A program made the position numbers and the translations under genes. This document shows positions 43,966 through 55,319 of a stretch of 64,000 bases of DNA, piece by piece. The notes beneath the pieces are model-generated. The model was not told the origin of the DNA, searched no databases, and saw only the letters and a list, made by a program, of their open reading frames with translations. How positions within the stretch are numbered: the stretch's first letter is position 1; the number at the start of each line of letters is the position of its first letter. Origin of the DNA: Brachynemurus nebulosus (Eukaryota > Arthropoda > Insecta > Neuroptera > Myrmeleontidae); NCBI GenBank assembly GCA_035578155.1, contig JAPWDM010000072.1, forward strand, positions 1-64,000, written 5' to 3'.

Positions 43966-45325
43966 TGTGACGGAGGCACATAGAAAACCCGGTCTCCGCT
44001 CGTGCGACCGGGCCCAGTTCGAGCGAGCGGCTGCCCGAACCAGATAATTAATATGTGGGTTAGTTCGTGCGAGACTGGAACTCGCTCCGGGAGCCCACCA
44101 TATAGGTGTCTACCAGGAAAGGAGGGGTGAAGGGGTGAAGGGGGTTGTTTTCACGGGTTTAATCGTACCGCATGCTTCGAGGTTTCTTTTTTAAATGAAA
44201 CTAAAATTATAAGTTTAATGAACCAGAATATATTGAATGTATAAGCAAATTACTACAAATGGAAAGTTACAAATAATTTTATAATTAGATATTGTACCCC
44301 TTAACAAGTATAATAAAAGAACGCTCAAGCAAATAAGAGACAATTGTTTAAAGCCATTTTAAACGTTTTTCCCAAAAGTATATTGAACTTATAAGAAAAT
44401 TACTACAAACGAAAATTACAAGTAAGTTTATAATCAGTTACTGTACCCCTTAACTAGTATAATAAAAGAATGCCCATGAAAATAAAGCAATTATCTGAAA
44501 ATATACGTTTACTCCAAAAATGTTGACAAACATAATATTATATAAAATAAAAATTTCCCTTTTTAGTTATTGTTTAAAATAATCATTGAAAGAAAATTAA
44601 GTAAGTTAAATTTGTCAACAAAAATTAATGAAGCTACTTTTCACTACTAAAAGAAAATAAAATTAAATTTCGGCTTATGTAATTATTCGAAACTTAATCA
44701 TAAAGATAATTCAAAAAGAAAAATTATACCCTTATCTAAATGTTACTAAATTATAAGGGAAACTTATGATAACTCAAAGAAAAATGAGAAACAACTTAAT
44801 TACCATTGTACGCTCACCGCTCAGACGCTAATTAGAGTTTTCTTCTGATTTGTCTCCTTTCTGTTTTTAGCTACCCCTCGGTTTCCACAATTTCTTCCAC
44901 ACTGCACTACACTACCATCAATTTACCCCCAAACATCTACTTGTACATCCCTTTATGATCTACACTCCCCCAAATCTCACATCTGACTCTGTTCTCGACT
45001 TCACTACTTCCAACTCTCGGTCTCAACTCCTCGTGTACATCTCTCTGGTTTTTCTTTCAATCGCGTTACTTGTGCGGTGCTGCATTTTTGCAGAATCTGC
45101 AAATTGTGCATTTCTGCATTTATGCACGTTGACTTGACGGCCAGTAGAACACATCGCGACCTCTCTTAATTAAGATCGTTAATTAGGTCGATATGCACCC
45201 CGCAAACTCCGACTGTACTTAGATCTCTTTTTCTTAAATTAAGTAACGCGATCAGACCTAATTACACTATTGTCGATAGATGTCACCAGGTACACATATA
45301 TTAATTATTAGTCCGATTTATCACA
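43966..45325 (-). repeat. 5' LTR of Gypsy 2
   Basis: On the minus strand it begins TGTGATAAATCGG and ends CCTCCGTCACA. It is 8 bp longer than its partner because GGGGTGAA is duplicated near 44,125. Confidence 0.93.
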
Positions 45326-45698
45326 TAATACAAAGATTCACCAACAAAATGTACAACATAGAAAATAATAATGTTGATGCTGCAAGATTTGAATTATTTT
45401 TAAAATTCTTTGGGGTGTTCTGATGTGTATACTTGTTTCATATGTCATTTATCTGATAATTATTTTTTTCGAAATATCACAAACCTGAAAAGAATAAAAA
45501 ACAAAAAACATAATTTTAAATTACAAGTAGGTCATTTTACTATATAAAATAAAATCAGAATATTTCAAATATCGTAAAGTATATACAATTCATATAAATC
45601 ATAACCTTAGTTTACGGTTAGCGAAGAAACAAACCTCTCTTACCACCTATAGGTGGTAACAGAGAGAGATACATCAAATATCTTTCATAAAAATCAAA

Positions 45699-47279
45699 AT
45701 GATCCAACCGCCACCTATTACCCACGATTCCAACCCAACAACCATAAATAACACAGAAACCTTATATCCTAATCAGACAACACCAACTACATCTAATCAA
45801 AACATTGCTAGCTCAGGCAACACCAAAACCAATCAAAACACAATGCCAGCAACTATAAACAAACAATCATACGCACAAATAACTCAAACTCACCAAAACA
45901 AAAATACAAACAAGAACACTAATACTGTAAATACAGGACGTCCCAATCGAACACACCAACCAAACATACCAAAAGCAGAACAAGGTATAATTTTCGATCT
46001 GATTGAAAATACCATACCAATAGATTATGTCATGCAAATTGGATCGAAAATTGATCCAAAAAATATCATCTTTGCAGGAACTATATCATACAATAGAGTC
46101 TGTGTATACCTAAAATCTAAAGAACTAGTCGAATACTTCATTAATATACACAAAGAAATTGTACTTAATGACAAAAACCTACCAGCCAGACCGCTCATAA
46201 CTCCATCCAAAAAACTAATTATCTCACGGGTCCCCCCTACAATACCCCATGATATCATAATAAATTCGTTAACCAACCTGGGCAGTATCCCAACATCCAA
46301 CATCATATACCTTCATATAAATACATTAAACCCAGAATACCAGCATATTTGTAGCTTCAGACGTCAAATATATATCAAAGATTCAAACACAAGACCATTT
46401 AATGGTAAACTACGAAAACAATAATTATCGGATACTCCTACACCTTGAAAACTCTACATGTCCAATGTGTCAAAAGCAAGGCCATTTCTCCCATTTTTGC
46501 AAAATTGACCAATATCCAGAGCCAACCCAAAACCAAACCCAAACTTTAACCCAACCCCATAGCACACAAGAACTACCAGAAAAAACAAAAAACACATCAC
46601 AAAATATTGCAAACAAAGAAACAGTAACACAAACAGCATACAATAGGCCTCAAGAAATAGCGATTCACACCACAATACGAAATCAAATGGAAGAAATACA
46701 AAACAGATCATCACAGATTACCCAACAAAAGTTGGACCAAATACAAATGGAAAGTCAGGTGGAAGACACAAACACCATACCAAAAACAATCACAGGGTCT
46801 AAAAGACCACCAGCAAACACTACATCTGATCAAGTTCAATCATCACCTACCAGAAGCAATTCAAATGAAGAATCACCAGAAAAAACAAAAACGAAATCAA
46901 AAAGATCAAAATCAAAGTTAACCGATAATACAATTGAATCAGCTAAACAAATTACAACCCAACAAATTGATGTAAATGAATTCGAATTCATGAAGGACAA
47001 AATAGAATCTAACAAAAATTCATTAATCACATATGTAGAATTCATAGATTTCATTGAAAAGTTCTTAAACCAAACGGAGGATCCATTAAACATTGCCAGA
47101 CTATACACCACTTACACGAATTAATAGGTCTCCTTACCGAAATAAGATCACAATTAAAAAATCCTCACACGAAAGGTAAAATTACAAGAATAAAAAAAAT
47201 GAAAACACAACTAAAATCAGAAGGATTCGGTTATCCAACAGCATCATCATACGAACTAGATTCTGACAAAGAACACTAA
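45699..47279 (+). pseudogene. LINE ORF1 (gag-like), frameshifted
   Basis: The first frame (45,699-46,424) has an Asn/Thr/Gln-rich start and then an RRM-like region (NIIFAGTISYNRVCVYLKSK, later LIISRVPPTIPHDII). A one-base change near 46,400 leads to a frame with the zinc knuckle CPMCQKQGHFSHFC (about 46,460-46,500) and a long Lys/Thr/Ser-rich tail. A last change near 47,100 leads into HELIGLLTEIRSQLKN, ending at 47,279. ORF1 proteins of I-type LINEs bind the element RNA. This copy cannot make a full protein. Confidence 0.65.
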
Positions 47280-49305
47280 ATAAGCTAAGAAAAATCAGTT
47301 AACAAAATGGATATAATAATGTTACAGTGGAATTTAAACGGATTCTATGCCCGTTTACCGACACTACAACATCTTTTAAATACAGAAAAAATTCATGTAA
47401 TAGCCCTGCAAGAAACACATGCAAAACAACACCACAATTTACAACTTAAAAATTACCAAGCATACTCCAAACATAGAACAAATGTACAACATGCCAGTGG
47501 TGGAGTTGCCACATTTATCCGACAAGACATCCATTCAGAAAATATTCCAATTCAAACAAATATGGAAGCAATAGCAACAAACATATACATTCCAAACAGA
47601 GTCACTATTTGCAATATCTACATACCACAGAAAAAATTCTCAGAAATTATAACAGTTGCAACTGAAACCACCATACCAAAAACATCTAATAACATAAGAC
47701 GAACTCCTGTACCCTGGTGGAATGGCGAATGTGACACAGCAATTAAACAAAGTCACAAGGCATTTAACCGATATAAAAAAACAAGGAAACTCGAAGATCT
47801 AATAAATTATAAAAAACTTAGAGCCCAAAGCAGAAGAATAATCAAACTAAGTAAACAAAAATCATGGCACGAATATATTACAACTATAGATGCAAACACG
47901 ACGGCAAGTGAAATGTGGAGAAAAATTAAATCCATACAAGGTATTAAGAAACCGTTTAGTATTTCCGCACTGCAACACAATAATGAAATACATACCAATC
48001 ATCAAACCATGGCCGACCTAATAGCAACCGAATTTGAAAAAAAATATTCTAATGCGAACTATACTGAAGAATTTATGGAATATAAATATACTACTGAGCA
48101 AAACGCGAATATTATAATACAAGACGACCAGTCAGCAATAAATCTACCCATAAGCATTGAAGAATTTGACTACGCCCTTAAAAGCACAAAAAACAATAGC
48201 ACCCCAGGTCCAGACAACAATCCATATATATTCCTAAAAAACCTTTCTCTTCAAGCTAAACATACCCTACTCAACATATACAATCATATCTGGGTCAATA
48301 AAACATTTCCACAAACATGGAACCAGACAATTATAATTCCGATATTAAAACCCAACAAAGATTCGACGAAACCAAACTCCTACAGACCAATCTCACTTGC
48401 ATCCTGTTTATCAAAACTTTTCGAAAAAATTGTTAATAAAAGACTACTATGGGAAATAGAAAAAAGACAACTACTTACAAAAAACCAATCAGGATTTCGG
48501 CATCACCATACAACTATTGATCAACTTCTAAATTTGGAATCGGAAATTCAAGAAACCTTTAAGAACAGACAGCACTTAGTTGCGATTTTCATAGATCTAG
48601 AAAACGCATTTGACAAAACGTGGAGACTATTAATACTGAAACAACTAGTCGAATGGAATTTCAATGGAAATATATTAGCATACATCAAAAACCTATTACA
48701 CAACAGAGAATTTACAATAACAAACTATCTGCAAGAAAGACAATGGAAAATGGAATCATGCAAGGATCTCCAATAAGTACCACCTTATTTTTAATCGCGA
48801 TAAACCAAATAACTAAAACAATACAAGCACCAGTCAAAATATCGCTATTCGTAGACGACATCGTAATATATTGCAGAGGAAGTAATATTGAGGTTATACG
48901 ACAACATCTCCAAAACTCTCTGAACAAATTACAAGAATGGTCAACTAATACTGGGTACACATTCTCACTGTCAAAAATCCATGCAGTAAATTTCACTAGA
49001 CTAAGAAAACAACAACAACCGCTACGTATACAACTACACAATGAACCAATAGAATTCAAAACACATACTAAATTTTTAGGACTCACATTTGACTTAAAAT
49101 TAACATGGAAAAACATATAAATGAACTACGTGCAAAGGCAGTCTCATCACTCAACATACTAAAAATAATCGGAAACCGAAATTGGGGTGCAAATAGAGAC
49201 ACACTGCTTAAAGTATACAGAACAATTACAAGATCACAGTTAGATTACGGATCAGTAATTTACTCTAGCGCCAAAAAAACCTATCTAAATAAACTAGAAT
49301 CAATC

Positions 49306-49999
49306 ACCGGAAAGAAGTTGGCGCCGAAAGTTGGAAAATCTTTCTGTTTTTTATATGGCTAAATTGCTCCCAAATTGCTCCTTTGGAATCAGTAATTGCT
49401 CCCCCTGGAACTTAATTACTTAATTAGTTATTTACAAACAAAAAAACTTTTTTGTTTGACTATTTCTATTATCAAAATTTTGTCAAATAATGCATTTTTA
49501 TACAATTACTTTATATCAAAAAATTGCTCCCAATTTGCTCCATCTAATTTAAAAGTTAGTTATTAATTTCTCTGAATAATAATTAAAATATATTAAAATA
49601 AAAAATATTATGAATTAGGTTATGTATTATTAAAACGTATAGGCAATCCATTATACCTTTAAGTCGTTTGCATATATTTAAGGATAATTAAATTTTGACA
49701 AGTTAAATAACATTATAAAAAAACAAAATATTTTAATAATTATTCAAAAAAATTAAGATTTAGCTTTTAAATTAAATAGAGCAAACTGGGAGCAATTTAT
49801 TGACGTAAAGGAATTATATAAGAAAGTATTATTTTGGGAGATTTTGATAACTTAAATAACGGAAAAAAATTTTTTTCTTTATAAATAACTAATTAAATAA
49901 TTAAGTTTCAGGTGGAGCAATTACTGATTTCAAAGGAGCAATTTAACCATATAAAAAACAAAAAGATTTTTCAACTTTCGGCGCTAACTTCTTTCCGGT
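49306..49999. mobile_element. MULE-like MITE 2 (694 bp), 9-bp TSD, long TIRs
   Basis: It is flanked by GAATCAATC on both sides (49,297-49,305 and 50,000-50,008), in LINE coding sequence. It begins ACCGGAAAGAAGTTGGCGCC and has about 150-bp TIRs, with an 11-bp indel. The word ATTGCTCC recurs several times in each arm. It is non-coding. The 9-bp TSD and long TIRs fit Mutator-like elements. The ends differ from those of MITE 1, so the two belong to different families. Confidence 0.8.
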
Positions 50000-50249
50000 G
50001 AATCAATCCCCAACTCTGCACTACGAATAATATTAGGAGCAATGAGAACTACTCCGATTGAAAGCCTCCACTGTGAAGCAAATGAGACTAACCTCATGTA
50101 TCGTAGGGAAATACAAACAACAAACTACGCCTTAAAAATAGCCACTAATCCCAAGCACACAGCATACAACAATGTTATAAGCAATAGGAACTCAATTTTT
50201 TACAATTCACATCCTCAATATATCAAACCGTTTCATATTGGAAAATCGA

Positions 50250-51325
50250 ATGGAGGCGTGGTTTAATGTTTAGCCTATCCGTAGCAGTTTTTCGATTTGT
50301 CACCAGATGGCAGCTAAAGAAATAGTGGCAATTTTGAATTGTCTATTTTTGCTTGGCAACAATAAATTATTATAAAAAAAGTAGGAACAATATTCCAAAA
50401 ATTTGCTAATTTTTTTTTTTCGTTAATTTTTCAGTAGTAGTTAATGTTTGAAATGCTAGTTGCAATACTTAATCAGATATAATAAACGTAGAAAATTTTG
50501 GGAACACAAAATCGCTAGAAACATGTACTTTGAAGTCAGTCAGTAAATTCGATTTCATCAATTTTTTCTTTGATGACATCAAATACATACATTGCCTTCT
50601 TCATCTCCTCTTTCTTTTTTTTGTTTTCCTTCTAGATTGTTAATTGCTTCTAGATTACCGTGAGAAATAGTCGATTATTTCTTATATGAAAATTTTTAAG
50701 AAGAAATCATTCTTAAATGTTTTCTCTTTTAATAAGGCTCGAGTTTCTCTTAATAAATCAAACTTTGAATTGATTGTATAATATTGAAGCTTGAGAGATG
50801 GGACAGATATTTTCTTGATGTATATTACTATCTATAGTAGATAAATTAAAATATGATTAGGTAGTAAAAGATAAGTTTTGTAATTATACTTATATGTAAT
50901 AAAATCTTGTGGTTTAAAATGAACTGGACAAACTTTCATTGAAGGCATAACTTTTTTACCCATTTTCTGAATGTTTTTCCATGCTAATCAGCGACCAACC
51001 AATTCTTCTTTGTTATATTACGACTGTAGCAACATTTGTATATCATTCTTGGGACCTTCTACTATTGCATTCAAACACACAACAGTATACTTTTACTTTT
51101 TCGTGATGAAAACTCCATAATTTGAACAATTTTCATGTATTAAATTTAATTAAATTAGGGTAAAATATTTTTAATGACAAGTCATAAAAAAAATTACAGC
51201 TGATTAAAGTTCACTTGATTTATATGAAATGTACAAATAGCCTTTCCGCAGTAGTTTATTTTCGGGCCACCAGATAGCATATCAAAATTCTCCGTTTTCC
51301 AATACGATTCCAACAAATTCTTAGC
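50250..51325. other. Unidentified insertion in the LINE, with direct repeats near its ends
   Basis: It separates LINE coding blocks. A 43-bp degenerate direct repeat, TAGCCTATCCGTAGCAGTTT...CACCAGATGGCA, occurs at 50,271-50,313 and 51,238-51,280, near both ends. The sequence between has no gene. The borders were not resolved. It could be a very short LTR-type element or two copies of a dispersed repeat. Confidence 0.4.
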
Positions 51326-52690
51326 AGTGTAAATACAATCCTTCCACCACTATATAAGCATATAAAACCTAAATATCATCCATGGACAATGATACCTGTA
51401 CCCTACGATATAACACTGACAAAATATAATAAAGCCGATACTCATTCGGAAATATATAAAAAGGAATTTTTGATATTAATACAAACTCATGAAGACTATG
51501 AACAAATCTACACAGACGGCAGCAAAACTCAACATCAGACATCTTATGCAGTAGTTTATAATGAAAGCGCAATAAAAATAAATCTACCAGAACATAGTTC
51601 AGTATTTACCGCAGAACTAACAGCATTATGGAAAGCCTTCGAAACAATAATATCACTTCCCAAAACCAAATTTCTGATACTAACCGACTCACTAAGTTCC
51701 GTAATTTCCATAAACCAGATGTACACAAATCACCCCATCATATCCAAAATACAAGATCTACACAAAGAAATACATGCTAATAGCAAAATTATAAAACTAA
51801 TTTGGATACCATCATATATAGGAATCAGTGGCAACGAGGAAGCAGATAACTATGCAAGATTTGTAAACAACGGTCAAAATACAGACATCATAAATCAAAT
51901 GTACCATTCAGACCTTAAAGAAACCATAAAGAAAAATATTATAGCTAAATGGCAGACACAATGGTCTCAATCAACACAAAAATTAAAAACAATAAAACCA
52001 ACAATCAAAAAGTGGAATGTACCTCCACATTCTGATAGAAAAAAAGACACAACGCTAACAAGACTCCGTTTGGGTCATACCTATCTCACACACAAATATA
52101 TTTTTAAAAAAAACTGAACCACCAAGTTGTGCCACATGTAGAACAAGACTTACAGTACAACATTTCATCCTAGAATGCCTAAAATATCACCAACAACGAA
52201 TACAAAACAACATACCACAACAATTGGCTGAAGCACTACACCCAGAAAACAATTAAAAACTAATAAAATTTCTACAATCAATTGTTAGAAAAAATTTATA
52301 ACATACTGTACATTAAATTTAATTACCTACAACAAATAACAAACATTACTTAATCAAATACAATGTAATAATAATAATATTGTACAAGTGCTAATGAGTA
52401 TTATTGTCGATGCACTTTAAAAATAAATAAAAAAAATTCTTTACAAGTACAAGTTACAAAGAAGAGTTCTACAAAGGTCTAATAAATTTCAATTCAAGTA
52501 ACATTCCGCCATGTTGGAAAATTTTGTCACAAAAATATTAGGCACTATATTTGTCAATACAATGTGGCAAAATGCCACCGAACCAATTTGTATTTTATGC
52601 GAACCGACCGAATGTGGATGGCTTAGCAGAACTGTTTAGAGTTGAAGAAATTGTCAGTCAGCACTAAAATGATGATAACAATTTAGATGA

Positions 52691-52694
<4 letters not shown>

Positions 52695-52752
<58 letters not shown>
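52695..52752. repeat. (AT)n tract at the LINE 3' end
   Basis: It follows the last unique LINE sequence TTTAGATGATTATT. The inverse LINE copy has an equivalent tract (55,229-55,313), so it is probably the 3' tail of the family. Confidence 0.8.
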
Positions 52753-52754
<2 letters not shown>

Positions 52755-52868
52755 TTTAAATGTAGTTACTATAATGAACAATTGTTGGTGTTTGAGCAGA
52801 GTATAGTATATATATTATACTCTGCTCAAACACCAACAATTGTTCATTATAGTAACTACATTTAAATG
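52753..52868. repeat. Perfect palindrome, 53-bp arms, 10-nt loop
   Basis: CATTTAAATGTAGTTACTAT... (52,753-52,805) is repeated exactly in inverse at 52,816-52,868 around GTATATATAT. It lies directly next to the (AT)n tract. Confidence 0.9.
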
Positions 52869-53005
52869 TTTATTAAATGTTTGAAATAAAAATTTTTCTA
52901 CAATTCCTTCGATCATATCTCCTCATATAACTTAAAATCTTAAAAAACTAATGACATATTTCATTATTTAATAAAAAAAAAGTTTACTCCAAAATGAAAT
53001 TACAC

Positions 53006-53150
53006 TTTTAATTCGTTGTAAGCAACTTCAAATAGAATCATATATCTTACTCTTTTTAGATAATAAAATTCGCATATACGTAAAAAGAGTAAGACATATG
53101 GTTCAATTTCAAATTTGATGTTGCTTACAACGAGTTAAAAGTGTATTCGA
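53006..53150. repeat. Imperfect inverted repeat, about 55-bp arms
   Basis: CACTTTTAATTCGTTGTAAG...TCTTACTCTTTTTA is mirrored by TAAAAAGAGTAAGA...CTTACAACGAGTTAAAAGTG. A third hairpin-forming unit within 400 bp. Confidence 0.7.
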
Positions 53151-53159
53151 TTTATAACT

Positions 53160-54750
53160 TTTAATAATTAATGTGAATCAAACCCATGCAATAAAACTAG
53201 TATGCTAGATATTTCCGGCAGTTTTTGGGCAAGGTTACCGAGATATTTTTAAAGAATACCGCTAGATTAAAGAAATAATGGTGAAATTTTACCGCTTCTC
53301 ACACCATTTAAACAGGTAAGTCAGGCCGTTTCGGCCAAATAAAGCTAGTACGCCAATTTTGTTCTTTTAAATTACAAAATTTCCTATCGAATACAGTACA
53401 ATTTATTGAGATCCGCAATAACAGTAAAACATTTTTGCTTTTTAAAAACAATTAATTTAATTCCACATCCTTTCGGCTAATTAAATCGAGGCTTACCAAG
53501 TGCACTTTGTTCGTATGACTATAAACTATCAAATTACATAAAAATTTTTCGATTCCGCGATAACGGGACTCTTAGTGTTACCGGCTCCTCGCCTAAATGT
53601 AACATGGATTTAAGTTAATATAAACAGGTTACGAATTTTATTTACAAATACTTTTATAGCTCTGCAAGCTTCTGTCACAAGTTAATACTAATCAAGTTAT
53701 GGTTAAATGTCGGAGCTATGATGCGGCTTGTCATGTCACGTGAAGTAGCTTTTCAGTATAATTTTAAAAAAAGTGAATGTTAAAAAATCTAAACTTTTTA
53801 TTGATACACAATTTTATAAAGTTTTAAAATGTAAGTATTATTGAAGTATATCTAATTAGATAAAATAATAAATTTAGTTAGTAATAAATTAAGTTTTGTA
53901 ATTTATTTGTTCCAGGCAAACTAGTCAAGAAGTTTTCAAGGTCAGACGACGATTCTTTGCCTGAATCAGTTATCAATGAAAGCATTTTTTTCCATACTAA
54001 GTCATTGTGGTGATTGGAACGGTGGAAGAACCAATAGAAAAAAAGCAAAAGTACAAAAAAGCAGAACATGATGACATTGATAAAATTTAACAGAAAAAAA
54101 ACGAACACAAAGATAGAAAAGAGAAACGTGAGCAGGAAGGAGATGAATAAAATAATTTATTTTGTTTTTTTATTAACAATTTTATTTTATTTTTTAAAAT
54201 TAAGTTACTCATAATACTACTACAAATACTTATAAGTAGTTTAAATACCAATATAATGTTATTATAAACACAAGTATCATGCATGATATCATCACTGTAT
54301 GATCTTTCCGTTCATTACTAATAAAAAAATAAATAAAATTAATCAATCAATTTCTATTACTAAAACGTTTAAAAGTACCATTTCAGAAAAGAAGTTAAGT
54401 CGGAACTAACTGAAGCTACTGCGATTTGCAAAGGAGGTTATCAAACCACTGCACAATTTCCAAAAAAAAGCGGACAAAAATCAAAAATTAGTCTAAGTAA
54501 AACAAAAATTGATATAAGGGGTTTTCAAGGTCGCTGATTATGAATTTGATATTGTTTTTTGAAAATTCAAAATTGCGAGTCCAAAATAGCGGACAAATAT
54601 AAAAAAAATTTGTTTTATTGAAACAAAAAATGGTACATCAAGGTTTTCAAGGTCGTGATATAAAGTGAAACAAGAAAAAACTGAAAATGGTGTAAAAAAC
54701 GAAGGGGCACATTGGGGAAAGAATTTTGTTTTTTTTTTTAAATAATCTAC
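53160..54750. other. Non-coding AT-rich stretch
   Basis: No supported gene. Two diverged direct repeats of about 75 bp, from GCGGACAAA to TTTTCAAGGTCG, lie at about 54,470-54,535 and 54,588-54,655. A third TTTTCAAGGTC word lies at about 53,932. Confidence 0.4.
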
Positions 54751-55226
54751 TTCAGAGGTGGGCAAACGGTCGATCGCGAACAATTCGACAGTCGATCACA
54801 GACATTTTCAGTAATTTACTAGATTAATTTAAAATGTTTTAATTTAAAACGTGTACTTAAAATTTAGCAGACGATGAAACTTGAATTTAAATCAAAATCT
54901 TAAACGAGGGAACGAGAACCTGCAAAACTGTGGGTAAGATCAAAATCGGATTTAGAAGTAGCAGCTCGACATGTTTCGATTATATAAACAATCATTTTCA
55001 AGAGTGAAAAATGCAAGCAAAAAATCAAAATAGACAAAAACTAAATATAAGTGTTGATGACACCGTAATATGGCCCAAAAAACGAATAAAAATCAGCAAA
55101 AAAGTGAAATAAACAAAAGAAAGAAGAAGAACTCGTTTGGAAAACAAAAACAGTCAAAAAATATAAAAGAATATAAAAAATCAAAAAGGAAAAAAAAGTG
55201 TTTCTTCCTTTTTAATATCTTCCTCC

Positions 55227-55228
<2 letters not shown>

Positions 55229-55319
<91 letters not shown>

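Larger units (their letters stand above)
33321..45325 (-). mobile_element. Gypsy-type LTR retrotransposon with gag, pol and env remnant (Gypsy 2, about 12 kb)
   Basis: The LTRs lie at 33,321-34,672 (1,352 bp) and 43,966-45,325 (1,360 bp). They are flanked by TAAT on both sides (33,317-33,320 and 45,326-45,329). They differ by about ten substitutions and an 8-bp tandem duplication (GGGGTGAA) in the right copy, so the insertion is young. On the minus strand the order is LTR, primer-binding site, gag, pol in the -1 frame, env-like frame, polypurine tract, LTR. It inserted into TE-B and is the best preserved element in the window. Confidence 0.95.
27630..45421 (+). pseudogene. Transposon protein TE-B, decayed and split over 18 kb by insertions
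   Basis: Pieces on the plus strand follow the order of one protein family that I know from many insect and cnidarian transposon copies. Piece 1 (27,630-28,345) has GLCTHVTFDNYYRFVDT, the basic run CRRRRRF and YLPQINMSPTSYNAILETL. Piece 2 (30,632-31,880) has KYIDSCGIE, INAEHFNRCKRLHP, AKFYIQYVDF, NQQNYVRWILMYQ, MNPFRSIIDPNNLSNI, FASEFSKKKL and FGQLLGIPL. Piece 3 (about 33,205-33,320) has GFHAFTECDYTANFF. Piece 4 (45,326-45,421) has NVDAARFELFLKFFGV. Interruptions: Polinton 2, a palindrome, the Myb/SANT relic and Gypsy 2, plus many stops and shifts. Where the Polinton is excised at its TSD, pieces 1 and 2 adjoin. The role in transposition is not established by anything visible. Confidence 0.6.
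47307..52255 (+). pseudogene. LINE ORF2: partial endonuclease, reverse transcriptase, RNase H
   Basis: The endonuclease begins normally (LQWNLNGFYARL, then VIALQETHAK), but after NIYIPQ (about 47,632) it jumps to the post-endonuclease linker. About half of the domain is therefore deleted in frame. RT motifs: SYRPISLASCLSKLFEKIV, IFIDLENAFDKTW and the catalytic LFVDDIVIY (FVDD, about 48,848). Frame changes occur near 48,715 and 49,110. The MITE at 49,306 and the segment at about 50,250-51,325 split the rest. RNase H (51,389-52,117) has YTDGSK, FTAELTAL and LTDSLSS. A C-terminal CATCRTRLTVQHFILEC knuckle-like block lies at about 52,135. Not functional. Confidence 0.8.
45590..52752 (+). mobile_element. 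I-type non-LTR retrotransposon (LINE), interrupted twice
   Basis: ORF1 (gag-like) is at 45,699-47,279 and ORF2 (endonuclease-RT-RNase H) from 47,307 to about 52,255. The element ends in an (AT)n tract at about 52,695-52,752. Presence of RNase H and a CCHC ORF1 places it in the I group of clades, not in Jockey. Insertions: a MULE-like MITE (49,306-49,999) and an unidentified segment (about 50,250-51,325). A second 3' copy in inverse is at 55,229-56,690. The 5' boundary is approximate. Confidence 0.8.
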
